Shown: positions 32,639-38,857 of the stretch, piece by piece
How the letters are laid out: each line of letters starts with the position of its first letter
Position numbering within the stretch: position 1 is the first letter of the stretch
Origin: CAZQEZ01 sp964592475
Lineage (GTDB): Bacteria; Bacteroidota; Bacteroidia; Cytophagales; Cyclobacteriaceae
DNA length: 38,857 nucleotides
Direction: 5' to 3'
Assembly (NCBI GenBank): GCA_964592475.1
Contig: CAZQEZ010000024.1
Coordinates: forward strand, 1-38,857
Program-made: the position numbers and the translations under genes
The notes under the pieces: model-generated
Databases searched by the model: none
What the model was told of the DNA's origin: nothing
The model's input: the letters and a program-made list of their open reading frames with translations, nothing else

Positions 32639-33853
32639 ATGAATAACCCTTTCAAAAGTGTAATTACTCCTAACTTATATCACGATACCTCAAGGGTAAA
32701 ATGGATTGTTGTAATATTGGCTGGCATTATTAGTGTCACCTCAATTTATTACACCAATATTTTGGTAGAGAAACTTCGAGACCGGGAGCGGAGATTTATT
32801 GAATTGTATGCCACGTCATTAGAGTCATTTGTAAATGAGCGAAATAATCAGGCCATAAATGTAATGACCCCTCAGCTTATTTTACTTAATAAATCAATAC
32901 CAGTAATATGGACCGATGGAGCTAGCAATCCCATTGATTATAGAAACATTGATTTACCTGATCAGTTGTCAAAATTTGAAAAATCAAAAATATTGCAGCA
33001 AGAGTTAAATGAAATGAGGGAAGAACACCAACCCATTCGAATTTCTATTCGTAATGAAGAAGGTCTTGAATATGACTACCAATTTCTTTTTTATAAAAAC
33101 TCCTTTTTACTTTTGCAATTACGATACTATCCCTATGTACAACTTTCAGTAATAGCAATATTTGGTTTGCTTTCATACCTTGCTTTCAGTTATTCCAGAT
33201 CGGCCGAGCAAAACCAGGTATGGGTAGGCCTTGCAAAAGAAACTGCCCATCAATTAGGCACGCCCATTTCTTCTTTAATGGCCTGGATGGAATATTTAAA
33301 AAATGATCCGCAGCTGCAAAAGCATGAGATTACCTCTGAACTTGGTAAGGATATCCATAGGTTAGAAATGATTACTGCCAGGTTTTCAAGCATAGGATCA
33401 GTACCCATTTTAAACAATGAAAATTTACATGAAGCCATACGTAATACTGTAAGTTATCTGCAAAGACGGCTTTCGACTAGAATAAAGTTTCAGGTCAAAG
33501 CCCTACCGAATGACATAAGAGCCAAAATAAATAAGCCACTCCTGGAATGGGTAATTGAAAACTTAAGTAAAAATGCAGTAGACGCCATGAGTGGTATCGG
33601 AACAATTACTATTGACATTAAAAAATCAACCGAAGGAAGTGTTATCATAGATTTTAGTGATACTGGTAAAGGTATAACAAAAATTAAAGCAGCCCAGATA
33701 TTTAAACCAGGATACACTACAAAAAACAGGGGCTGGGGCTTAGGACTTACTTTAGTTAAAAGAATAGTAGAAAATTATCATCAAGGGAAAATTTTTATCT
33801 TACAATCAGAACCTGGAAAAGGAACTACTTTTCGCATTCAACTAAATGTTTAG
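32639..33853 (+). CDS. Membrane sensor histidine kinase, orphan
   Basis: A 404-residue two-component sensor. Two membrane segments (about 22-41 and 166-185) enclose a periplasmic sensing region. The dimerisation/phospho-acceptor segment is 'AKETAHQLGTPISSLMAW' with H204. The ATPase domain has N-box 'VIENLSKNAVDAM', G1 'DTGKG' (341-345) and G2 'GWGLGL' (365-370). The ATG at 32639 is used; a TTG one codon earlier is not needed. No response regulator is adjacent. It follows the ABC exporter by 64 bases in the same direction, so it may sense the condition that calls for the exporter (inference). Confidence 0.92.
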   Translation: MNNPFKSVITPNLYHDTSRVKWIVVILAGIISVTSIYYTNILVEKLRDRERRFIELYATSLESFVNERNNQAINVMTPQLILLNKSIPVIWTDGASNPIDYRNIDLPDQLSKFEKSKILQQELNEMREEHQPIRISIRNEEGLEYDYQFLFYKNSFLLLQLRYYPYVQLSVIAIFGLLSYLAFSYSRSAEQNQVWVGLAKETAHQLGTPISSLMAWMEYLKNDPQLQKHEITSELGKDIHRLEMITARFSSIGSVPILNNENLHEAIRNTVSYLQRRLSTRIKFQVKALPNDIRAKINKPLLEWVIENLSKNAVDAMSGIGTITIDIKKSTEGSVIIDFSDTGKGITKIKAAQIFKPGYTTKNRGWGLGLTLVKRIVENYHQGKIFILQSEPGKGTTFRIQLNV

Positions 33854-34050
33854 ATTTAAAGTGTTTCTTGACACGTTGTAACAACATTATTTTAACTTTT
33901 CATATAAAATCAAATTTATCAATCATATTTTTTTAAAAAATCAACATGGTTGTTATTCATTTTAGTAAAAGTTCTCTTTTTATAGCAAAATTATTAAGCA
34001 AATCGCGGGTATTAAATCTTTTTTAAGTATAATTTCCCTAAAACTTTTTA

Positions 34051-34058
34051 TAATTTTG
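34051..34058 (+). promoter_or_regulatory. Candidate -7 box of the atpD-atpC promoter
   Basis: TAATTTTG matches TAnnTTTG exactly, 71 bases before the atpD ATG in a 276-base AT-rich spacer. No clear TTTG was seen 19-21 bases upstream, only TTT runs, so the call rests on the -7 box and position. Confidence 0.45.
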
Positions 34059-34129
34059 CGCTCAATTATAAATTTTGATTGTCTACTAAAGCATTATCCA
34101 ATTGCTTTTTTAAATAAATAAAACGCTAA

Positions 34130-35638
34130 ATGGCAAACACAGGTAAAGTAATACAAATAATCGGTCCCGTGGTCGATGTAAGCTTTGATGCAGAAGATGC
34201 AAAGCTTCCTCATATCATGGACGCTCTTGAATTGACAAAGGAAAATGGTGAAAAAGTAGTATTAGAAGTTCAAAATCATCTTGGCGAGGATAGGGTAAGA
34301 ACTATTGCCATGGATAGTACTGATGGAATGCGCCGGGGAATGCTAGTAACAGACAGGGGGCAACCTATCACCATGCCAACAGGTGACTCAATAAAAGGGC
34401 GCTTGTTTAACGTAGTTGGAGATGCAATTGATGGTATGGATCAACCTGAAGCTACCGGTAAATTACCGATCCACCGTTCAGCTCCTGAATTTAAAGATTT
34501 ATCCACATCTAGCGAAGTTTTATATACAGGTATCAAAGTAATTGATCTTATCGAACCTTATTCTAAAGGAGGTAAAATTGGCTTGTTTGGTGGAGCCGGC
34601 GTAGGCAAAACTGTATTAATCATGGAATTGATTAATAACATTGCCATTGCTTATTCAGGATTATCGGTTTTTGCCGGAGTAGGTGAACGTACCAGAGAAG
34701 GTAACGATTTGCTTAGAGAAATGATCGAATCTGGTGTAATTAATTATGGCGAAGATTTCCTAAAATCTATGGAAGAAGGCGGATGGGATCTATCAAAGGT
34801 TGATAAAAAAGCATTGGAAGCCTCCAAAATTTCATTAGTATTTGGTCAAATGAATGAACCTCCCGGTGCCAGAGCAAGAGTGGCACTTTCAGGACTTACC
34901 GTAGCGGAATACTTCCGAGATGGTGATACTGGCTCAGCCCAGGGTAGAGACATTTTATTTTTCATTGATAATATATTTCGTTTTACCCAGGCAGGCTCAG
35001 AGGTATCAGCGTTGTTAGGGCGTATGCCATCAGCGGTTGGGTATCAGCCTACATTAGCCAGTGAAATGGGGGAAATGCAAGAAAGAATTACCTCTACCAA
35101 GCGTGGCTCCATTACTTCTGTACAAGCAGTGTATGTACCAGCCGATGACTTAACAGACCCTGCTCCGGCTACTACTTTTGCTCACCTGGATGCTACCACA
35201 GTATTGTCCAGAAAAATTTCAGAGCTTGGTATTTATCCCGCGGTAGATCCTTTAGATTCAACTTCTAGAATTCTAAGTGCTGATATATTGGGTCATGAGC
35301 ATTACAATACCGCTCAAAGAGTAAAAGAAATTTTACAGCGCTACAACGAACTTCAGGATATCATTAACATTCTTGGTATGGACGAGCTTTCTGAAGAGGA
35401 TAAACAAACAGTAAATAGAGCACGTAGGGTACAGCGATTCTTATCGCAACCATTCCATGTAGCAGAGCAATTTACCGGTATCCCTGGTGTATTAGTAGAT
35501 ATAAAAGATACAATAAAAGGCTTTAACATGATAATGGATGGCGAGCTAGATCATCTTCCTGAAGCAGCATTTAACTTGGTTGGTAAAATTGAAGATGCAA
35601 TAGCCAAAGGAGAAAAATTATTGGCTGAAGCCAAATAA
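34130..35638 (+). CDS. atpD: F1 ATP synthase subunit beta
   Basis: The beta subunit holds the catalytic sites of F1Fo ATP synthase at the inner membrane. The protein is 502 residues. Walker A is 'GGAGVGKT' (154-161), then 'GVGERTREGNDL', 'FGQMNEPPGARARVALSGL', 'RDILFFIDNIFRFTQAG' and 'ALLGRMPSAVGYQPTLA'. Between residues about 205 and 233 there is an insertion ('YGEDFLKSMEEGGWDLSKVD') relative to the proteobacterial subunit, as in other Bacteroidota beta subunits, which helps place the organism. Only atpC accompanies it; the other subunits must be elsewhere in the genome. Confidence 0.98.
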   Translation: MANTGKVIQIIGPVVDVSFDAEDAKLPHIMDALELTKENGEKVVLEVQNHLGEDRVRTIAMDSTDGMRRGMLVTDRGQPITMPTGDSIKGRLFNVVGDAIDGMDQPEATGKLPIHRSAPEFKDLSTSSEVLYTGIKVIDLIEPYSKGGKIGLFGGAGVGKTVLIMELINNIAIAYSGLSVFAGVGERTREGNDLLREMIESGVINYGEDFLKSMEEGGWDLSKVDKKALEASKISLVFGQMNEPPGARARVALSGLTVAEYFRDGDTGSAQGRDILFFIDNIFRFTQAGSEVSALLGRMPSAVGYQPTLASEMGEMQERITSTKRGSITSVQAVYVPADDLTDPAPATTFAHLDATTVLSRKISELGIYPAVDPLDSTSRILSADILGHEHYNTAQRVKEILQRYNELQDIINILGMDELSEEDKQTVNRARRVQRFLSQPFHVAEQFTGIPGVLVDIKDTIKGFNMIMDGELDHLPEAAFNLVGKIEDAIAKGEKLLAEAK

Positions 35639-35648
35639 AATTAGCAAA

Positions 35649-35667
35649 GGGAGAGGCTACCTCTCCC
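35649..35667 (+). other. Intercistronic GC-rich hairpin between atpD and atpC
   Basis: GGGAGAGG (35649-35656) and CCTCTCCC (35660-35667) form a perfect eight-pair stem with a three-base loop, starting 10 bases after the atpD stop. It is not followed by a T run, so it is unlikely to be a simple terminator. It ends 20 bases before the atpC ATG. It could stabilise the atpD mRNA end, or lower atpC expression to fit the 3:1 beta to epsilon ratio (inference). Confidence 0.75.
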
Positions 35668-35687
35668 GTATATTAAAATATCTAAAA

Positions 35688-35933
35688 ATGCAACTGGAAA
35701 TTATCACCCCCGACAAAACTATTTATTCAGGTGAAGTGTCATCAGCTACTTTTCCTGGTGTAAAAGGTTCATTTCAGGTATTGAATAATCACGCTCCTGT
35801 TATTAGCTCCCTTAGCCAAGGTTTAGTAAAATACCAGGATGAAACAGGTGAGGGTAATATAGAAGTTACCGGTGGAGTGGTTGAGGTAAAGGAAAATAAA
35901 ATTGTATTACTTGCTGAATCAGTTTTGGTCTAA
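35688..35933 (+). CDS. atpC: F1 ATP synthase subunit epsilon, short form
   Basis: Epsilon forms part of the rotating central stalk of F1. The protein is only 81 residues: the N-terminal beta-sandwich is complete ('MQLEIITPDKTIYSGEVSS', 'FPGVKGSFQVLNNHAPVISS', 'VTGGVVEVKENKIVLLAESV'), but the C-terminal helical pair, which inhibits ATP hydrolysis in longer homologues (about 130-140 residues), is absent. Short forms are known in Bacteroidota, so this is a lineage feature rather than damage. Its stop codon overlaps the stop of the opposing pseudouridine synthase gene by four bases. Confidence 0.93.
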   Translation: MQLEIITPDKTIYSGEVSSATFPGVKGSFQVLNNHAPVISSLSQGLVKYQDETGEGNIEVTGGVVEVKENKIVLLAESVLV

Positions 35934-36604
35934 TTATTTATTTTAATTCCCCAAGTAGCTGGTGGCTGGCAAGCCACGGTCATTAATTCTTTTTTTACAG
36001 GATGTTTAAATATTACTTGATAAGCATGAAGCATTATATTCCCATCTTGATTGCCTGCTTTATCACCATACTTTAAATCCCCTTTTATCGGACATCCCAT
36101 GCTGGCCAATTGAACTCTTATTTGATGAGGCCTTCCGGTGAGTGGCTGCACTTCTAAAAGATAGTTATTTTCATGCTTTTCCTTAACCACATAATTTAAT
36201 ACCGCCTCTTTCGATTTAGGTTTTTTATTAGAAAAAGCTCTTGTAATATTTTTTTTTGAATCTTTTACCAGAAAATGAATAAGCTTACCAGTGGTTTTGG
36301 CAGGACTAGACGTTACCATGGCATAATATGTTTTATCTACTTGTTTGTATTTAAAAAGCTGGTTAAGTCGACTAAGTGCCTTGCTGGTTTTGGCCATTAT
36401 AATTACTCCGCTTACAGGCCTGTCTAAACGATGTACACAGCCCAAATAAACTTCACCAGGTTTATTATACTTTTGTTTAATATATTGCTTCCCCCAGTCA
36501 ATAATCGTAAGGTTACCTGTTTTATCTCCCTGGCTTAGCATGCCAGCAGGTTTATTTACAATCAAAAGATGGTTATCTTCATATAAGATTTCAACATCAC
36601 TCAT
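35930..36604 (-). CDS. RluA-family pseudouridine synthase
   Basis: The enzyme isomerises uridines in rRNA or tRNA to pseudouridine. From the ATG at 36604 it has 224 residues. The catalytic loop is 'GCVHRLDRPVSGVIIMAKT' with the essential aspartate D61; 'YEDNHLLIVNKPAGMLSQGD' is the conserved N-terminal strand pair and 'QPLTGRPHQIRVQLASMGCP' the C-terminal signature. No S4 domain is present, unlike RluD/RluC, so the target is open. A frame extending to 36661 exists, but its first 19 residues show no family match and approach the dnaK upstream motif. It converges on atpC with overlapping stop codons. Confidence 0.93.
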   Translation of the reverse strand: MSDVEILYEDNHLLIVNKPAGMLSQGDKTGNLTIIDWGKQYIKQKYNKPGEVYLGCVHRLDRPVSGVIIMAKTSKALSRLNQLFKYKQVDKTYYAMVTSSPAKTTGKLIHFLVKDSKKNITRAFSNKKPKSKEAVLNYVVKEKHENNYLLEVQPLTGRPHQIRVQLASMGCPIKGDLKYGDKAGNQDGNIMLHAYQVIFKHPVKKELMTVACQPPATWGIKINN

Positions 36605-36665
36605 AATAGCAAAAATCGACAAATTTTTACGTAACCAGCAAGCATCCTGCCAATATGACATAAAA

Positions 36666-36698
36666 ATGTCAGTATTTGCCTATTGGCATAACCATTGA
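36666..36698 (+). promoter_or_regulatory. Candidate chaperone promoter (sigma-54-like -24/-12) upstream of dnaK
   Basis: ATGTCAG (36666-36672), a 10-base spacer, TTGGCA (36683-36688), six bases, and TTGA (36695-36698), ending 56 bases before the dnaK ATG. It duplicates the arrangement before grpE-dnaJ. No CIRCE inverted repeat is seen in this 93-base spacer. Confidence 0.65.
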
Positions 36699-36754
36699 TA
36701 AATCAAAATGAATACATTGAAGAAAAAATTTAAGAACAAAAAATATAATTTAAT

Positions 36755-38689
36755 ATGGGAAAAATTATCGGAATTGACTTAGGTACTACCAACTCGTGTG
36801 TAGCCGTAATGGAAGGAAATGAGCCAGTGGTTATTCCAAATAGTGAAGGAAGAAGAACCACACCTTCAATTGTAGCTTTTTTAGATAATGGAGAGAGAAA
36901 AGTAGGCGACCCTGCCAAAAGACAAGCAATAACTAATCCTACCAACACTATTTACTCAGCCAAAAGATTCATGGGTAAAAAATATACTGAAGTAGGATCA
37001 GAAAGAAAAAATATGTCTTACAAAGTGGAGCAAGGAAATAATGATACCGTAAGGGTACGCATTGGTGAAAGACTTTACACTCCGCAAGAAATCTCGGCCA
37101 TGATCTTGCAAAAGATGAAATCCACAGCTGAGGATTATCTGGGTACTTCAGTAACAGAAGCCGTTATTACTGTACCAGCTTATTTTAATGATGCAGAGCG
37201 TCAAGCTACTAAAGAAGCCGGACAAATAGCAGGCCTTGAAGTAAAAAGGATTATCAATGAACCTACCGCAGCTTCATTAGCTTACGGATTGGACAAGAAA
37301 AACGAGGAAATGAAAATTGCTGTGTATGACCTTGGTGGTGGTACATTTGATATTTCTATTCTTGAACTAGGTGATGGTGTATTTGAAGTAAAATCTACCA
37401 ATGGCGATGTACATTTGGGTGGTGATGACTTTGACAGCCGTATCATTGATTGGTTAGCAGAAGAATTTAAGAAGGACGAAGGAATTGATCTTAGAAAAGA
37501 TCCTATGGCATTACAGCGCCTTAAAGAAGCTGCTGAAAAAGCTAAAATTGAACTTTCCAGCTCTACAAGCACTGAAATTAACTTGCCATATATAATGCCG
37601 GTAGATGGTATTCCGAAGCACCTTGTGCGCAGTCTTTCTCGTTCAAAATTTGAACAACTTATAGATGACCTTGTTCAGCGGTCTATTGAACCATGTAAAT
37701 TGGCATTAAAAGATGCCGGGTTATCTTCTTCTGATATTGATGAAGTAATTTTAGTAGGTGGGTCAACAAGAGTACCTAAAATTCAAGAAGAAGTTGAGAA
37801 GTTCTTTGGTAAAAAACCATCCAAAGGCGTAAACCCTGATGAAGTAGTTGCAGTTGGAGCTGCTATACAAGGTGGTGTTCTTACCGGTGAGGTAAAAGAT
37901 GTATTGTTACTCGATGTAACCCCTTTATCTTTAGGTATAGAAACGCTTGGTGGCGTATTCACAAAGCTTATAGAATCGAATACTACGATTCCAACTAAAA
38001 AATCAGAAGTATTTTCAACTGCAGCTGATAATCAGCCATCAGTAGAAATACATGTAATGCAAGGTGAGCGTCCATTGGCTAAGGATAACCGTACTATAGG
38101 ACGATTTCACTTGTCAGATATACCTCCGGCACAAAGAGGTGTACCTCAAATAGAAGTAACTTTTGACATTGATGCCAATGGAATATTAAATGTTTCCGCC
38201 AAGGATAAAGGTACTGGCAAAGAGCAACGCATTAGAATAGAAGCCTCTTCAGGACTTACGGATGAAGAAATAGAAAATATGCGTAATGAAGCTAAAGCCA
38301 ATGCCGACAAAGATAAAGAGGAAAAAGATCGAATTGAAAAAATTAATGCTGCTGATTCATTAATCTTCCAGACTGAAAAGCAAATGAAAGAGTATGGAGA
38401 TAAATTGTCAGAAGGCAACAGAACTACAATTAACAACAAATTAGAACAACTGAAGGAAGCTCATAAATCACAGGATTTGACTGCAATTGACAATGCCATG
38501 AATGAATTAAATCAAGTATGGCAAAGTGCTGCACAGGAAATGTATACAGCTGGTCAAGAAGGACAAGGACAACCAGGTGCAGGAGCTGAAGCTGGCGGAG
38601 AAGCCGGCGGTCAGCCAAAAGAAGAGCAATCTGGAGATGACGTGAGTGACGTTGAATATGAAGAAGTTGATGATAAAGACAAGAAGTAA
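36755..38689 (+). CDS. dnaK: DnaK chaperone (Hsp70)
   Basis: DnaK binds and refolds exposed hydrophobic segments of proteins using ATP, with DnaJ and GrpE. The protein is 644 residues. The ATPase domain shows 'IIGIDLGTTNSCVAVMEG', 'INEPTAASLAYGL', 'VYDLGGGTFDISILELG' and 'VGGSTRVPKIQ'; the linker is 'VLLLDVTPLSLGIETLGG'; the substrate domain and lid follow, ending in a Gly/Ala-rich stretch and the acidic tail 'DVSDVEYEEVDDKDKK'. It is transcribed alone, roughly 7.5 kb downstream of dnaJ, and closed by a strong terminator. Confidence 0.98.
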   Translation: MGKIIGIDLGTTNSCVAVMEGNEPVVIPNSEGRRTTPSIVAFLDNGERKVGDPAKRQAITNPTNTIYSAKRFMGKKYTEVGSERKNMSYKVEQGNNDTVRVRIGERLYTPQEISAMILQKMKSTAEDYLGTSVTEAVITVPAYFNDAERQATKEAGQIAGLEVKRIINEPTAASLAYGLDKKNEEMKIAVYDLGGGTFDISILELGDGVFEVKSTNGDVHLGGDDFDSRIIDWLAEEFKKDEGIDLRKDPMALQRLKEAAEKAKIELSSSTSTEINLPYIMPVDGIPKHLVRSLSRSKFEQLIDDLVQRSIEPCKLALKDAGLSSSDIDEVILVGGSTRVPKIQEEVEKFFGKKPSKGVNPDEVVAVGAAIQGGVLTGEVKDVLLLDVTPLSLGIETLGGVFTKLIESNTTIPTKKSEVFSTAADNQPSVEIHVMQGERPLAKDNRTIGRFHLSDIPPAQRGVPQIEVTFDIDANGILNVSAKDKGTGKEQRIRIEASSGLTDEEIENMRNEAKANADKDKEEKDRIEKINAADSLIFQTEKQMKEYGDKLSEGNRTTINNKLEQLKEAHKSQDLTAIDNAMNELNQVWQSAAQEMYTAGQEGQGQPGAGAEAGGEAGGQPKEEQSGDDVSDVEYEEVDDKDKK

Positions 38690-38706
38690 TAATTAACACT
38701 TAGGTA

Positions 38707-38744
38707 AAAAAACCCTGTTGAATTTTTCAACAGGGTTTTTTATT
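38707..38744 (+). terminator. Rho-independent terminator after dnaK
   Basis: A very long perfect hairpin, with ACCCTGTTGAA (38712-38722) pairing with TTCAACAGGGT (38726-38736) across a three-base loop and extended by A-T pairs on both sides, ending in a T run. It would terminate in either direction. Confidence 0.95.
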
Positions 38745-38775
38745 GGAAAATAGTTTTATAATCACAAAGATTTTA

Positions 38776-38806
38776 TTTGCAAATAAATTACAGATTACTA
38801 TCTTTG
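38776..38806 (+). promoter_or_regulatory. Bacteroidota consensus promoter of the tRNA gene
   Basis: TTTG (38776-38779), 19 bases, TATCTTTG (38799-38806). Both boxes and the spacing match the Bacteroidota primary-sigma consensus, and the tRNA begins 21 bases further on. It is the clearest promoter in the window. Confidence 0.85.
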
Positions 38807-38827
38807 CATTCCCATTTAAAAAAATAG

Positions 38828-38857
38828 GGGCTCTTAGCTCAGCTGGTTCAGAGCATC
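38828..38857 (+). tRNA. tRNA gene, 5' part only (isotype not determined)
   Basis: The last 30 bases fit the start of a tRNA: seven-base acceptor strand GGGCTCT (38828-38834), T8-A9, D stem GCTC/GAGC around the loop AGCTGGTTCA, then ATC. The anticodon lies beyond the edge, so the isotype cannot be read. The acceptor sequence would suit a valine tRNA, but this is only a guess. Confidence 0.88.

Noticed and set aside
33854..33900. Terminator after the histidine kinase gene
   Set aside because: Only four-pair stems (GTGT/ACAC and GTTG/CAAC) were found, without a good T run.
36605..36661. Longer N-terminus for the pseudouridine synthase (start at 36661)
   Set aside because: The extra 19 residues do not resemble the family and would place the start close to the dnaK upstream motif; the ATG at 36604 fits the conserved N-terminal strand.
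36662..36754. CIRCE (HrcA) operator before dnaK
   Set aside because: No TTAGCACTC-N9-GAGTGCTAA-like inverted repeat is present.
38146..38699. Minus-strand open frames opposite dnaK
   Set aside because: They mirror dnaK codons, giving Leu/Ser/His-rich low-complexity translations without any domain.
1..38857. CRISPR arrays, insertion sequences, integrases, prophage genes
   Set aside because: No regularly spaced direct repeats, transposase or integrase motifs, or phage structural genes were recognised on either strand.

Overview
The window is an ordinary-looking, AT-rich chromosomal segment from a member of the Bacteroidota, most likely a Cytophagales-type bacterium (inference). The support is: an F1-ATPase beta subunit with the family-typical insertion near residues 205-233; atpD-atpC standing apart from the other ATP synthase genes; a very short epsilon subunit; KdsB (LPS Kdo pathway); and promoters of the Bacteroidota form TTTG-N19-TAnnTTTG, best seen just before the tRNA at the right edge. 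No phage, transposase, CRISPR array or rRNA is visible.

Layout. 1-698 (-): truncated FecCD-type ABC permease. 699-1175: gene-free. 1176-9826 (+): a tight four-gene alpha-glucan/trehalose operon, treZ - GH57 (DUF3536-type) - treY - malQ. 9964-11557 (-): small membrane protein, STAS/SpoIIAA-like protein and an orphan NarL/LuxR response regulator. 11905-13116 (+): MFS transporter, convergent with kdsB and the overlapping nfeD-like protease gene (13122-15223, -). 15252-17221 (+): DUF4905-like protein and a triple-LysM/double-psi-barrel protein, closed by a hairpin terminator. 17262-18053 (-): small membrane protein and a Fur-family repressor. 18211-18636 (+): arfB. 18725-22387 (-): SDR/DUF2867 protein, THUMP-like methyltransferase and asd. 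22704-24101 (-): small membrane protein and Na+/Ca2+ antiporter. 24222-26330 (+): M42-type peptidase, hpt, adk, terminator. 26452-29294 (+): obg, grpE, dnaJ, terminator. 29407-33853 (+): exported beta-rich protein, an ABC-2 exporter pair and an orphan histidine kinase. 34130-35933 (+): atpD-atpC. 35930-36604 (-): RluA-type pseudouridine synthase. 36755-38689 (+): dnaK, terminator. 38828-end (+): 5' part of a tRNA.

How the genes work together. TreY and TreZ turn the reducing end of a maltodextrin into free trehalose. MalQ, and probably the GH57 enzyme, would remodel the glucan substrate; no TreX/GlgX debranching gene is seen in the operon. GrpE, DnaJ and DnaK form one chaperone machine encoded at two separate loci. 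Both loci carry the same upstream motif (ATGTCAG-N10/11-TTGGCA-N6-TTGA) at nearly the same distance from the start codon, the strongest regulatory signal in the window. Most of the rest is housekeeping: nucleotide salvage, ribosome rescue, cell envelope and ATP synthesis.
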